From positions 1,550,001 to 1,614,000 of the forward strand of contig OY759785.1 in the NCBI GenBank assembly GCA_963662605.1: DNA of 64,000 nt. The letters run 5' to 3'. Position 1 is the stretch's first letter, and each line of letters begins with the position of its first letter. The notes below the pieces were generated by a model, which saw nothing but the letters and a program-made list of their open reading frames with translations, was not told the origin of the DNA and made no database searches. The position numbers were made by a program, and so were the translations under genes. The stretch comes from G963662605 sp963662605 (lineage in GTDB: Bacteria > Bacteroidota > Ignavibacteria > Ignavibacteriales > Ignavibacteriaceae). Positions 27,430 through 37,056 of this stretch are shown one piece after another.

Positions 27430-29088
27430 ATGTATGACAACGCACGAATGGAGAAATTGAGACGGTTCTTTTTCGGAAAGAACACGGCAATTTCATTAGA
27501 AAATAGACTGTTTATGGCAACGGTTGTAATCGGTGAGATTATTGCCATTCTGGGAATACTATTGAATATCATATTTGCGACGGGCGCGTGGGTCTTAATC
27601 GGAATTTGTTTGGTGGTTCTCGTTGTCGTCTTTATAATGCATTATTTTATCAAGTATAAGGGTATCATTGAGCCTTTCAAGATGCCCATTTGCCTTATTT
27701 CGTTCGCCGGCATGGGCGGCATCTGGCTAAATTCACTTCTGGATGGCCCTACGATTCTGATGGCGCTGGTTATACTGATGTTGAATCTGGCCGGGGCGCA
27801 TGAAAAGAAAAAAAGAAAAATACTTATTCTTTTCATCGTCATGATTATAGCCGTTCATGTTATCCAAATAGTCGTATCTTCACCGGTATATGTAAATCCT
27901 CCGGATCACAGTGCATGGAGGGATAGTCTAATCACTACTTCTTTTTGCGCTCTATTCGTTTATTTGATTATTGCCTTTATCGAAAAAGAGTATAACGCTG
28001 AAAAGAGAAGAGCTGAAAAAAGTGAACAAAAATTTCAGTCATTGGCTGAGAATAGCCAAGACTTCATTATCCGGTTTGACAGAGAACACAAACTTACCTA
28101 TGCAAATCATGCATGGAAGGATAGTGCGAGCTACGAAGGGGATGTCATTCCTATGCGTGAGATTGACTTTTTTGACCAGGAGCAGCATATCATTGGGGAA
28201 GACATGCTTGAAAATACCTTTCTTACCGGACAGCCGCATACCGGAGAATTTAGTAAGTCTTTACCCGGCGGAATCGTTTATTACAATTGCCGGTTTTTCC
28301 CTGAGTTTGATAAATCACAGGATGTGGTAAGCGTACTGGGTGTATTTAGGGATATTTCGGAATTGAAAAATTCCGAACTGGAGCTGTTGAAATTAAATGC
28401 CGATAAAGATAAATTCATTTCCACATTGGCACATGATCTTAAAAGTCCGTTTCAGACCATTCTCGGTTTTCTGGAAATGCTAAAAGAAAATTTCCGCGAA
28501 TATAACACCGAAGAGATTGAGCAGGAACTGGGATATATTTACGACGCGGCGAAGAACCATTTTAACCTTTTGGATGATTTGTTAACCTGGTCAATATCAA
28601 ACTCCGGCAGGCTACCGTTCAATCCGGTCAATTTGAATCTGGAACAAGCGTGCATGAACTCATTGGAAGCTTTGAACTTTTATGCAAACACAAAACACAT
28701 CTCAATAGATGTTACTATTGATTCCCGGATTCAAGTGGATGCGGACGAGCGTATGCTGAAAACAGTCTTAAGAAATTTGGTTTCCAACGCTATTAAATTC
28801 TGCAACGTTGGGGGAGGTATCCTCATTCGTGGTGAGCAGATGCCGGACGCTTTGGAAATCAGTGTTACCGATGACGGTGTCGGAATAGAAAAAGACAGAC
28901 TGCTTAGGCTGTTTGAACCTACACGCTGCAACACGACGAGAGGAACTGCCGACGAGAAAGGTACAGGCCTCGGATTACTGTTATGCAAGGAATTTGTCCA
29001 GAAGCACGGTGGTAGAATCTGGGCAACAAGTGAGAAAAACAAAGGCAGTGAATTCAGATTCTCAATTCCCGTGAATCCGGTGTACTGA
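27430..29088 (+). CDS. Membrane sensor histidine kinase with PAS domain
   Basis: About 552 residues. I take the ATG at 27430; a TTG nine bases earlier and an ATG at 27448 are alternatives. Residues about 20-190 hold five to six membrane helices of unassigned sensor type, followed by a coiled coil (KEYNAEKRRAEKSEQKF). A PAS domain (about 200-310) begins SLAENSQDFIIRFDREH. HisKA carries His335 in LAHDLKSPFQTILGF, a HDLKSP variant typical of many Bacteroidota kinases. The ATPase domain has NLVSNAIKFCN, DDGVGI and GTGLGLLLCKEFV. No response regulator is adjacent. The stimulus is unknown. Confidence 0.88.
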   Translation: MYDNARMEKLRRFFFGKNTAISLENRLFMATVVIGEIIAILGILLNIIFATGAWVLIGICLVVLVVVFIMHYFIKYKGIIEPFKMPICLISFAGMGGIWLNSLLDGPTILMALVILMLNLAGAHEKKKRKILILFIVMIIAVHVIQIVVSSPVYVNPPDHSAWRDSLITTSFCALFVYLIIAFIEKEYNAEKRRAEKSEQKFQSLAENSQDFIIRFDREHKLTYANHAWKDSASYEGDVIPMREIDFFDQEQHIIGEDMLENTFLTGQPHTGEFSKSLPGGIVYYNCRFFPEFDKSQDVVSVLGVFRDISELKNSELELLKLNADKDKFISTLAHDLKSPFQTILGFLEMLKENFREYNTEEIEQELGYIYDAAKNHFNLLDDLLTWSISNSGRLPFNPVNLNLEQACMNSLEALNFYANTKHISIDVTIDSRIQVDADERMLKTVLRNLVSNAIKFCNVGGGILIRGEQMPDALEISVTDDGVGIEKDRLLRLFEPTRCNTTRGTADEKGTGLGLLLCKEFVQKHGGRIWATSEKNKGSEFRFSIPVNPVY

Positions 29089-29134
29089 TATTCGTTCTTC
29101 GGTACCTTGGTACACAACACTCTTGCGGCGGTTG

Positions 29135-30361
29135 TTAGTTTATTCCCTTTGTCTCAAACAAATTGATCTCAGGATAAGACTTTATTTTTCCAAATTCTTG
29201 CAGTAGGAATTCGGTCATATCTCTATCGTACACTTTAAGTGCACTATATTGCTCTTCTTCTGTCGCATGGATTGTTGGAAGTGTGTTGCAAGTAATAGCA
29301 TAACAGATATTATCAACTGTTTTATACCAGACCGCAGATGTTCCCCATGTCCATTCTCCAGAATGAGTCCATGCACTCTTCTTGGTTACAACCATTCCCA
29401 TTCCGTAGCGGGTTTTGATGTCTCCGGGTACGGTGGTCATGAGAGCGACACTTTTTTTAGTGAGAATATCCGCCGGAGAATCAAGCCCATCTATGGACAA
29501 AACTATTTTCACCATATCTATGGGGCGGGATATCCAGCCACCACTTGAAATCATCGGCACTATGTTGCAGGTGTATGATTGAGGAGCAATCTTGGTTGTA
29601 TCAAATACCGATTCCCTCGTTTGTCCGAAATAATCATAATATACTACCTCGTTGACAGCTCTCTCGGCTAGCGTGGACTTACCCGGAATGGTCGTGTAAA
29701 CTCCTATAGGATGAAGAATCTCGGACAATATATAATCCGTATGATCTTTTTTTACAATTTTGCTTATTATTTCTCCTAAGAACAAGTAGTTGAAATCCGA
29801 ATACCGATAGGCGGTTGATGGCGGAAAATCCAGCTTCTGCTGTAAAATGTATATAATATTATCATCAATACCCGCGGGGATAGGTGTCTTTAATGCATAT
29901 GCTGCATCGTTGTCTCCGATAATGTCAACATTAATCCAGCCTGAGGTATGTTGTAATAGATTTTTTACCGTTATTCTATAGACGTTACTGTCGGCGATGT
30001 TGAGGTATTTTGCATCATTTAATATCCCATGTTCTCCAAAGACCTTATCATCCAAACCCAGCCGGTTGTTTTCAATTAATTTCATTATAGCTATAGCGGT
30101 TATAGTTTTTGAGCAACTGGCTATCCGGAACAAGCTATTGGTGGTAACGGGTTCTTTGGTGAGAGTATCGGCATATCCGAAACCTTTCGCATAGAATAAT
30201 CTCCCGTCTTTGGCAATTGCGACCGAAATTCCGGGAATCTTCCATTTTTGCTTAAAATTTACAATGGCAGAATCGATTGATTTTTCACTATACACATAGT
30301 CTTGTGAAAAACATAGTGAGGATAAACAAAAAAGAAATATTGCCGTGGAAAATATTTTCAT
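29135..30361 (-). CDS. Exported SxxK serine hydrolase (PF00144)
   Basis: A 408-residue exported protein with a signal peptide MKIFSTAIFLFCLSSLCFSQ. The fold is the penicillin-binding/class C hydrolase type: SCSK in FRIASCSKTITAIAIMKL is the nucleophile/lysine motif, YSD in YRYSDFNYLFLGEII replaces the usual YxN, with Asp at the third position and Asn one residue beyond, and HSGEWTWGTS is the third element. The YSD change makes a classical beta-lactamase role unlikely, so an esterase or peptidase is a better guess. It is a paralogue of the 15330-16625 protein only at superfamily level and lacks that protein's extra C-terminal domain. Convergent with the kinase gene, about 45 bp between the ends. 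Confidence 0.8.
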   Translation of the reverse strand: MKIFSTAIFLFCLSSLCFSQDYVYSEKSIDSAIVNFKQKWKIPGISVAIAKDGRLFYAKGFGYADTLTKEPVTTNSLFRIASCSKTITAIAIMKLIENNRLGLDDKVFGEHGILNDAKYLNIADSNVYRITVKNLLQHTSGWINVDIIGDNDAAYALKTPIPAGIDDNIIYILQQKLDFPPSTAYRYSDFNYLFLGEIISKIVKKDHTDYILSEILHPIGVYTTIPGKSTLAERAVNEVVYYDYFGQTRESVFDTTKIAPQSYTCNIVPMISSGGWISRPIDMVKIVLSIDGLDSPADILTKKSVALMTTVPGDIKTRYGMGMVVTKKSAWTHSGEWTWGTSAVWYKTVDNICYAITCNTLPTIHATEEEQYSALKVYDRDMTEFLLQEFGKIKSYPEINLFETKGIN

Positions 30362-30541
30362 GGTGTGTCATTTTCATGTGACTGATTTTAAATTTTGTCC
30401 CTGAACAAGATAGGGATTTACCACATAATTCCAAAGCCGCCTGTTCGCTTGGCGACTTCCGTGCATAGTTAAGTCAGGTTGAGGTTTACATGAAAAATCA
30501 ACGGCAAATTTGAGGCAGTTACAAAAATTACCAAGGCCCAC

Positions 30542-30581
30542 TGTCATTCCGGAATCCGCCCAGGCCGATTCCGGAATGACA
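30542..30581. repeat. Perfect 15-bp inverted repeat (dispersed TGTCATTCCGG family)
   Basis: TGTCATTCCGGAATC (30542-30556) and its exact complement (30567-30581) flank a ten-base loop. The same TGTCATTCCG/CGGAATGACA ends recur at 41417-41577, so this is a dispersed repeat type. It occupies the gap 30362-30814, which otherwise shows no gene and must contain the beta-lactamase promoter. Confidence 0.65.
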
Positions 30582-30814
30582 TACAACGGAGTCTTGCCTT
30601 GCCGCCAATTTTTCACTTGAGGTCGGGTTGAGTAAAATCCATATCAAATGCAGCAATATTTTACTGACATAAAAAGAATTCTTTCATTATTTTTACCGGC
30701 AATGAAACAGAGATTATATAAAGTTCCAAGCAGCAGCTTCCATACATTGCAACTGAAAAAATTACATGTTCCGGAAATTTAGTTGGGTTTATAGTTTTAA
30801 AAAGGAGAAATCTA

Positions 30815-31717
30815 ATGACACCTATCCGAAATCGTTTTGCTTACCTTTCCATCATTATCTTTTTGTCTTCAATGAGAGTTTTCGCTTTCGGCGATTCCTT
30901 GCGAACCGAAATTGAGCACATCATTGGCGGCATAAACGGTAAAGTCGGTGCTGTGGTTTTGGGGGTTGAGAACAGCGGTATATTGTCAATCAATGGGGAT
31001 AGCAGATATCCCATGCAAAGTGTATTTAAATATCCTCTCGCAATTGCGGTTCTTAATCAGGTTGATAAAAAGAAATTGTCGCTTGAGCAGAAAATCCATC
31101 TTAAGAAAAGTGACTTGCTTCCTGATACATGGAGTCCGTTGAGAGATAAATATCCGGAGGGCAATGTTGATATTACATTAGATGAATTGCTGAAGATTAC
31201 CGTAGAACAAAGTGATAATAACGGGTGCGACATTCTCTTCCGGCTGATGGGCGGTCCAAAAAAAGTGGGGAAGTATATCCACAGTCTTGGAATCAAAGAT
31301 ATTTCAATCGTCGCTACGGAAGAAGAAATGCACAAGGACTGGAGTGTCCAGTATCGTAACTTTAGTACTCCGGCTGCGATGGCTAAGCTGTTGCATAAGT
31401 TTTTTACCGGAAGCATTCTATCGGAAAAGAGCCGCGAGTATCTGTATCAGGTTATGGTGAGTACCAGTACCGGCGTTGGAAGACTTAAAGGAGCATTACC
31501 GGAGGGAACTGTCGTTGCTCATAAAACCGGCTCGTCCGGAGAAAATGAGAAGGGCATAGCCGCCGCAACCAACGATGTTGGTATAGTTACGCTGCCGAAT
31601 GACAAACATTTTGTTATCGCGGTTTTTGTTTCGGATTCCGGAGCTGACGAAAAAACCCGTGACGCCGTCATTGCAAAAATCACCAGAGCTGTTTGGAATA
31701 GTTATACCGGACAATGA
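30815..31717 (+). CDS. Class A beta-lactamase, PER/VEB/CfxA-like subclass A2
   Basis: A 300-residue exported serine beta-lactamase. After a signal peptide (about 1-25) the domain shows all hallmarks: SVFK with Ser69 and Lys72, SDN at 133-135, an EEEMHKDW omega-loop region supplying the general base Glu, and KTG at 237-239 (HKTGSSG). The extended pattern (KSDLLPDTWSPLRDKYP, QSDNNGCDILFRL, MHKDWSVQYRNFSTP) is that of subclass A2 enzymes of Bacteroidota such as CfxA, CblA, PER and VEB. It should hydrolyse beta-lactams in the periplasm; the spectrum cannot be predicted. AAAGGAG lies eight bases before the ATG. No mobile element or regulator is adjacent, which points to a resident chromosomal gene. 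Confidence 0.93.
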   Translation: MTPIRNRFAYLSIIIFLSSMRVFAFGDSLRTEIEHIIGGINGKVGAVVLGVENSGILSINGDSRYPMQSVFKYPLAIAVLNQVDKKKLSLEQKIHLKKSDLLPDTWSPLRDKYPEGNVDITLDELLKITVEQSDNNGCDILFRLMGGPKKVGKYIHSLGIKDISIVATEEEMHKDWSVQYRNFSTPAAMAKLLHKFFTGSILSEKSREYLYQVMVSTSTGVGRLKGALPEGTVVAHKTGSSGENEKGIAAATNDVGIVTLPNDKHFVIAVFVSDSGADEKTRDAVIAKITRAVWNSYTGQ

Positions 31718-31726
31718 CGTTGATAT

Positions 31727-31761
31727 ACATGAAGCGCCGCGTTTGTAACGGCGCTTCATGT
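31727..31761. terminator. Bidirectional terminator between beta-lactamase and ABC permease genes
   Basis: A perfect 13-pair stem, ACATGAAGCGCCG with its complement, closes a nine-base loop between two convergent stop codons. T-rich tracts are weak on both sides. Confidence 0.65.
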
Positions 31762-31771
31762 ATTGATACTG

Positions 31772-32602
31772 CTATCTGTGCTCGCGTTTGAAAACTTTTA
31801 CCCGCGAAAAATCCGCTTTCGTAAATGCTTTTACGCATAAAGCGAAAAAAGCCAGGCCGATTATTATTACAATCGCAAAGCTGATTGCCGGTGTTATAAT
31901 GAATCCGTTTAGGTTAAAAGCGACTCCCGCTTTCAGCAATTCATTTGTCGTCATACCTTCCATGTTAAGAGCAGCGTATCTGAAAATTGCGGTCGTGTGA
32001 GTCAGTGGATTGATGAAGATGATCGGCATTAAGATTTTCGGAATAACCAAAGTCGGGATATATGCGCCCGATAAAAACATTAAGGGGAATGTGATAACGG
32101 TAATCAGTAGCTGAAAATTAGTTGAGTCTTTTGCCTTCGCGGCAAGATAGAGTCCAACGGAGCTGAATGTAATACCGGATAGAATCATGATAATTATCAT
32201 AAAGGCAGCGTTGAAAACACTGAACCGGAGGCCGAGGAAAACCCCCATGATGATGATAATAACTCCCTGTATAACGGATATAATGGCAGATGAAAGCACC
32301 TGGCCTATCGCGATTTGCCAGCGTTTAACCGGGGCTACAATTATCTCCTTCATAAAACCGCTTGAGATGTCCTCAAGAATATTCATTGAATTATTTAAGG
32401 AAGTCTGAAACACTGTCATGATAATAATTCCCGAGATGAGATAGCTCATAGGGCTGCTGATTCCTGCCATGACGGATTTAGTAACAAAGGAAAAAATAAA
32501 AAGGAACATGACCGTCATAAATAGCATCGAGAAAAGTTTCATTTTATCCCGGAGCAGTTTTAGAATATTTCTTTTTATGATAGCTGAAATTGCGCGCATC
32601 AT
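31772..32602 (-). CDS. ABC-2 type exporter permease
   Basis: A 276-residue membrane protein with six predicted helices and the ABC-2 architecture: a short N-terminal amphipathic stretch (AIIKRNILKLLRDKMKLF), a first helix at about 22-45, the LEDISSGFMKEIIVAPVKRWQ coupling-helix region, and LSGAYIPTLVIPKIL before helix 5. It forms an exporter with the ATPase encoded just upstream; the two frames overlap by four bases. Related pairs export drugs (DrrAB-type), glycolipids or O-polysaccharide. The substrate is not evident and no biosynthetic gene is linked. Confidence 0.88.
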   Translation of the reverse strand: MMRAISAIIKRNILKLLRDKMKLFSMLFMTVMFLFIFSFVTKSVMAGISSPMSYLISGIIIMTVFQTSLNNSMNILEDISSGFMKEIIVAPVKRWQIAIGQVLSSAIISVIQGVIIIIMGVFLGLRFSVFNAAFMIIIMILSGITFSSVGLYLAAKAKDSTNFQLLITVITFPLMFLSGAYIPTLVIPKILMPIIFINPLTHTTAIFRYAALNMEGMTTNELLKAGVAFNLNGFIITPAISFAIVIIIGLAFFALCVKAFTKADFSRVKVFKREHR

Positions 32603-33516
32603 GCTCTGATCTCCTTGCCGGTAATTGCGATAAAAACATCATTCAGAGTTCCATTGGTAATTTCGATTTCTTCAATATCGGCTTTTAAATCCGAAACGAG
32701 ATTAACGATTTTCTCCGTTTCTTTGGTAGTGATTATAAAAAAGTCAGCAGCCTCTTTGTGTGGAATTTGCTCGGCATTAAGATATAGCCGCAGTGCGGTC
32801 TTGTCGCTTACTTTAAGCTTCATCGTAGTTATAGAATATTTCTTTTTAAGATTATACGGTGTATCATGAACGGTAATTCGGCCGTGGTCAATGATCGCCA
32901 CCTTATCACAAATCTCCGCTTCGTCCATGTAATGTGTTGTCAAAAAAATTGTGATGTTATGTTCCTTTTGTAATTTCTTGATGTACTCCCAAACGTTTGC
33001 CCTTGTTTGCGGATCAAGACCGGTTGTGGGTTCATCTAAGAACAGCACTTTGGGAAAGTGAATCAACCCCCGTGCTATTTCAGTTCGTCTTTTCATGCCG
33101 CTGGAAAGGCTGTCTACCTGAGCATATCTCCATTGGACAAGATCAACAAGTTCAAGTACCGAATTAATTCTAGATGGAACTTCGGATTGTGGGACGTTAT
33201 AAAAATCACAATGGAGTTTAAGATTTTCTTCTATAGTGAGTTTACCGTCAAGCGTTGAATCCTGAAAAACAATTCCTATTTCTCCGCGTACTTCATCTTT
33301 TTTTGCGGATATATCTTTACCGTTAAGGAACAATTCGCCTGCTGTTTTTTCGAGAATGGTGCACAGGATGTTTATTGTTGTGCTTTTTCCTGCTCCATTA
33401 GGACCCAGAAATGCAAAAATGCTGCCCTTTTCGACATTAAATGATATATTATCAACGGCGGTAAAATCGCCAAATTCTTTGGTAAGGTTTTTGACCTCAA
33501 TACTGTAATCAGTCAT
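32599..33516 (-). CDS. ABC exporter ATP-binding protein (DrrA-like)
   Basis: A 305-residue cytoplasmic ATPase. Motifs are in order: GPNGAGKSTTINIL (Walker A, about 38-51), Q-loop in GIVFQDS, signature LSSGMKRRTEIARGL, Walker B VLFLDEPTTGLD, and the H-loop TTHYMDEAE. The last 80 or so residues form the small C-terminal domain seen in DrrA-type ATPases (DUF4162-like). It powers the permease encoded downstream, with which it shares an ATGA overlap. It is divergent from the acyl-CoA ligase gene across 130 bp. Confidence 0.92.
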   Translation of the reverse strand: MTDYSIEVKNLTKEFGDFTAVDNISFNVEKGSIFAFLGPNGAGKSTTINILCTILEKTAGELFLNGKDISAKKDEVRGEIGIVFQDSTLDGKLTIEENLKLHCDFYNVPQSEVPSRINSVLELVDLVQWRYAQVDSLSSGMKRRTEIARGLIHFPKVLFLDEPTTGLDPQTRANVWEYIKKLQKEHNITIFLTTHYMDEAEICDKVAIIDHGRITVHDTPYNLKKKYSITTMKLKVSDKTALRLYLNAEQIPHKEAADFFIITTKETEKIVNLVSDLKADIEEIEITNGTLNDVFIAITGKEIRA

Positions 33517-33648
33517 TTGTCTTTACATAATTCTATTATTTCTTATACAGACGAACAGTGACCTGAAATATTGTGAGGCGGATTTGTGTAAATTATCAAA
33601 TCGCTTATTTTTGTATACATACTATTATCAACAGTAGGAAGCCTTCTC

Positions 33649-35556
33649 ATGTCGCAAAGAACCATTCCCCAATTATTTGAAGAAAGCGTGCAGCGCTATC
33701 CCGGAAATATTCTTATGTGGGATAAAACCGGCGCTGAGTATAAAGGATTTACTTATCGCCAAATGCACGAACGGGTTTATTCGTTAGCGGCGGGATTGCT
33801 GACGCTCGGACTCGGAAAAGGGGATAGGGCTGCATTGATTGCAGAAGGCCGACGGGACTGGGTGACTTCGGAGTTGGCTGTCCTTTATACGGGGGCGGTC
33901 AATGTACCCATTTCTGTTAAGATTGATGAAAGTTCGGATCTCAAATTCCGGCTGGCACATTCAGGCTGTAAAATGGTAATCTGTTCTGCCGGGCAGCGGG
34001 ATAAAATCTGGGCAGTAAGAAATGATCTGCCCGATCTTGAAAAAATCATCTTGCTTGACGTGCCTTCCGGACTCAAAACGGATGAAATCTGTATCGAAGA
34101 CGTTATAAAGCTTGGTGATGAGTGGCTTACGCAGAATAAAAAAGCTTTTCATGCACTTAGAGACGCAGTCCGCGAAACTGATCTGGCAAACATTTGCTAC
34201 ACTTCGGGAACGACTGCCGACCCAAAAGGTATTATGCTTACGCATAGAAATTATACTTCAAATGTTGAACAGTCAACTGCCCTTCTGCCAATACCTGAAA
34301 AATATGTATCGTTGCTGATTCTGCCGTGGGATCATGCGTTTGCTCATACTGCGGGCATTTATACCTTGATGAAAAACGGCGCATCCATGGCTTCCATTCA
34401 GATCGGGAAGACACCGCTTGAGACGCTGAAAAATATTCCTCTAAATATCAAAGAAACTAAGCCGACTTTTTTGTTGAGCGTTCCCTCGCTCGCGAAAAGT
34501 TTTAGAAAGAATATTGAAAAGGGGATTAAGGATAAGGGTCCGAAGATTGAAAAGCTGTTCAATAAAGCATTGGCATTTGCTATTGATTACAACGGTACGG
34601 GCAACAATCGCGGTAAGGGATTAAAAAAACTGACATATCCGTTGTATCTGCTCTATGATAAAATACTATTCAGTAAAATCCGTGAAAACTTCGGTGGCAG
34701 ACTTGAGTTCTTCATCGGCGGAGGCGCTTTGCTTGATATTGAATTGCAGCGATTCTTCTACGCCATTGGCATTCCGATGTTTCAGGGGTACGGACTTTCG
34801 GAATCAGCGCCGGTGATTTCTTCGAATGTCCCTGCCTGTCACAAAATGGGCTCGTCTGGTAAACTCGTTAAGGACCTTGAACTAAAAATATGTGATGATA
34901 AAGGAAATGCACTTCCGGTTGGACAGACAGGCGAGATTGTTGTTAAAGGTGAAAACGTTATGGCGGGGTACTGGAAGAACGAAAAAGCGACAGCCGAAAC
35001 GGTGAAGGACGGCTGGCTGTATACCGGTGATCTCGGCTATGTGGATGCAGAGGGCTTTCTCTACGTTATGGGTAGATTCAAGAGTCTGCTTATCGCCAAT
35101 GACGGCGAGAAATACAGTCCCGAAGGAATTGAAGAAGCCATAACGGAAAACTCTGTATTCATTTCGCAAATCATGCTGTATAATAATCAATCGTCATACA
35201 CAGTTGCGTTGATTGTTCCCAACAAAGATGCATTAATCAGTTATGTTAATGGTTTGGGATTGGATTTCTCAACAGCAGAAGGGCAAGACGCTGCACTTAA
35301 AAAATTGGATGATGAGATTTCGGCATTTAAAGAAGGCGGACGATTCGGAGGCATGTTCCCGAACCGCTGGCTGCCCGCGGCTGTCGCCGTATTGGGAGAA
35401 GGCTTCACCGAACAGAACCATTTCATGAACAGCACGCTGAAAATGGTACGCGGAAAGATCACCTCCTTTTACCAGAATAGAATAGACTTCCTCTACACCG
35501 CCGAAGGGAAAGATATCTGCAATCATCAAAATCGGAACATAATAAGCAGATTTTAA
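33649..35556 (+). CDS. Long-chain fatty acid-CoA ligase (AMP-forming)
   Basis: A 635-residue adenylate-forming enzyme. It opens with TIPQLFEESVQRYPGN, followed by the P-loop motif YTSGTTADPKGIMLTHRN (about 182-199), the adenine-binding GYGLSESAPVIS, and the hinge region GWLYTGDLGYVDAEGFLYVMGR. Length and spacing fit bacterial FadD/long-chain acyl-CoA synthetases of the FAA1 type. It activates fatty acids to acyl-CoA via acyl-AMP at the inner face of the membrane. No beta-oxidation or lipid synthesis genes are adjacent. Confidence 0.9.
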   Translation: MSQRTIPQLFEESVQRYPGNILMWDKTGAEYKGFTYRQMHERVYSLAAGLLTLGLGKGDRAALIAEGRRDWVTSELAVLYTGAVNVPISVKIDESSDLKFRLAHSGCKMVICSAGQRDKIWAVRNDLPDLEKIILLDVPSGLKTDEICIEDVIKLGDEWLTQNKKAFHALRDAVRETDLANICYTSGTTADPKGIMLTHRNYTSNVEQSTALLPIPEKYVSLLILPWDHAFAHTAGIYTLMKNGASMASIQIGKTPLETLKNIPLNIKETKPTFLLSVPSLAKSFRKNIEKGIKDKGPKIEKLFNKALAFAIDYNGTGNNRGKGLKKLTYPLYLLYDKILFSKIRENFGGRLEFFIGGGALLDIELQRFFYAIGIPMFQGYGLSESAPVISSNVPACHKMGSSGKLVKDLELKICDDKGNALPVGQTGEIVVKGENVMAGYWKNEKATAETVKDGWLYTGDLGYVDAEGFLYVMGRFKSLLIANDGEKYSPEGIEEAITENSVFISQIMLYNNQSSYTVALIVPNKDALISYVNGLGLDFSTAEGQDAALKKLDDEISAFKEGGRFGGMFPNRWLPAAVAVLGEGFTEQNHFMNSTLKMVRGKITSFYQNRIDFLYTAEGKDICNHQNRNIISRF

Positions 35557-35733
35557 GACAATCCTCTTTGAAGTTTTGTTTAGAACTTATAGTTTTACAT
35601 ACTGATTTGGGTTTATAAATCCTCTGGTTGAATTGAGTATTGCATCATCTGTGATTGATTATTCTAATGCTATACTAGTAATAGTATAGGGCATGTATTT
35701 CATTATTTAACTATTATGTGGGTGAAGATGCCT

Positions 35734-36576
35734 ATGAAAAGGACTGTCGTTTATCTGGCCATTTTTGTTATCGCCATTTCCATTTCGATCAACGCGGCGA
35801 ATCAAATTATTCACAAAACCCCTCCTATCAATGTGACTTGTCGTGAATCATTCATGAAGGGGTCGTATGTCTTAGTCATTCAGAATAGTTCGGCCGAAAA
35901 TTTAGCTTTATTCCTGAGTGCGAAAGGAAAACAAGTTGACTTTAATTTACCAGTGAATGCTACGAAAGAGTTTGGTTGGGCGCAAGGATTCAAATTCGAT
36001 GCAAATAACCACTTTTTTATTTGGGGAATGGGCTTTGATACACTTCATCAAAAAATGCCGGAAAAAGAATTATCCCCTTGGAGAATCGGGTTTGCCGATG
36101 GCGGGCTTGCCATCAGTCTTTCTGATCAACTTTTACAATCACAATTGGCAAAACACATTTCGCTGCCTATGAAAAGAAAAGCATTAAAGGCAATAGAAAT
36201 CCAAGTGAATCAAACTCCGTTAATCGTATTAAGCCAAAATTCTGAGAAAATCTTCGCAAATGTCACACTTCAGCCATCATTATTTCGTGTTAATGTTAGT
36301 AAGCCGATCAATGTCATTGCCTCTTTTCTTCCATATTATAAGCAAGCTAGTGGGCAAATCTGTGCAACTCAAATCAAAGTCGAAGAAATACTGTTGGATG
36401 GTGGGCAAACTGATTTTTTAAATAGTATTACACCTGATATTAATAAAATAGTAGATGAATTATTCTCCACGTATGTTATGTACCAAATTGAAAGCAGTTT
36501 CTGGATTAAACTCGCAAAAGTTGTTAATCTACGTGGGAAAGTAATTGATGGAAGACTAGAAGTGATAATACTATAG
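35734..36576 (+). CDS. Unrecognised exported protein
   Basis: About 280 residues. I choose the third ATG (35734) because GGGTGAAG ends six bases before it and the protein then opens with a clean signal peptide (MKRTVVYLAIFVIAISISIN). No family was recognised with confidence. The last 70 residues (SITPDINKIVDELFSTYVMY, then GKVIDGRLEVIIL) loosely resemble the end of DUF1439/YceB-type lipid-binding lipoproteins, though no lipobox Cys is present. It looks more AT-rich than its neighbours and lies beside a zone of broken genes, so recent acquisition is possible. Confidence 0.6.
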   Translation: MKRTVVYLAIFVIAISISINAANQIIHKTPPINVTCRESFMKGSYVLVIQNSSAENLALFLSAKGKQVDFNLPVNATKEFGWAQGFKFDANNHFFIWGMGFDTLHQKMPEKELSPWRIGFADGGLAISLSDQLLQSQLAKHISLPMKRKALKAIEIQVNQTPLIVLSQNSEKIFANVTLQPSLFRVNVSKPINVIASFLPYYKQASGQICATQIKVEEILLDGGQTDFLNSITPDINKIVDELFSTYVMYQIESSFWIKLAKVVNLRGKVIDGRLEVIIL

Positions 36577-36578
36577 TT

Positions 36579-36857
36579 CTACTTCCCGAACTTCTCACCG
36601 ATCCGAAATTGAATCAGTGAGTAGATGATGGTGTTAAGAATGAAAATGTAGATGATGAAACCGGAATTAGCGAATGTAAATTCTTTAAGCGTCAACAGCG
36701 TTAAAACAATTCCGATTGGTGCTGCAATCCATGGCCAGGCAATTTCCGAATCGGGATACTTGTAAGCCTTTACTAATGTTGGAACAGCTGCGAGTCCATC
36801 CGCAATGATGCTGAATACAATGGCAATGTTTCCAACTTTCGTAATCTGCCACAGAAT
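36579..36857 (-). pseudogene. C-terminal fragment of a multi-span membrane protein
   Basis: On the reverse strand the frame ending at TAG (36579) reads LWQITKVGNIAIVFSIIADG, continues AAVPTLVKAYKYPDSEIAWP and two further hydrophobic helices, and ends GEKFGK. This is a normal coding sequence, but it has no start; homology to a membrane protein stops near 36857, where the recombinase remnant on the other strand begins. The gene has lost its 5' part. Confidence 0.6.
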
Positions 36858-37056
36858 TGACCTCCGAGCTTACGCAAAAGCACGAGGATTGGAGATAGTC
36901 CAAGAGTACATTGATTACGCTTCTGGCTCTAAGAACGACCGGGAGAATTACCTGAGGTTATTTGATGATGTTCGTAAACGCAGGACGGATTGTGTGTTTA
37001 TATGCAAGGTTGACAAATTCGCAAGAAGCATAAAGGAACTGATAACCGCACTTTAA
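36850..37056 (+). pseudogene. Serine recombinase (resolvase/invertase) N-terminal remnant
   Basis: The frame contains LRAYAKARGLEIVQEYID, then KVDKFARSIKELITAL, which matches the middle of the resolvase catalytic domain (the segment around the conserved D-R-x-x-R-S, here DKFARS). The start with the catalytic Ser and all of the DNA-binding part are missing, so it cannot be active. It abuts the broken membrane gene on its left and the MNT gene on its right (four-base overlap of frame ends), marking a rearrangement scar. Confidence 0.7.

Noticed and set aside
15330..31717. Three serine beta-lactamase-superfamily genes read as a resistance cluster
   Set aside because: Only the 30815 gene has true class A motifs. 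The two PF00144 proteins are unrelated in detail, far apart, and one has an altered YSD motif.
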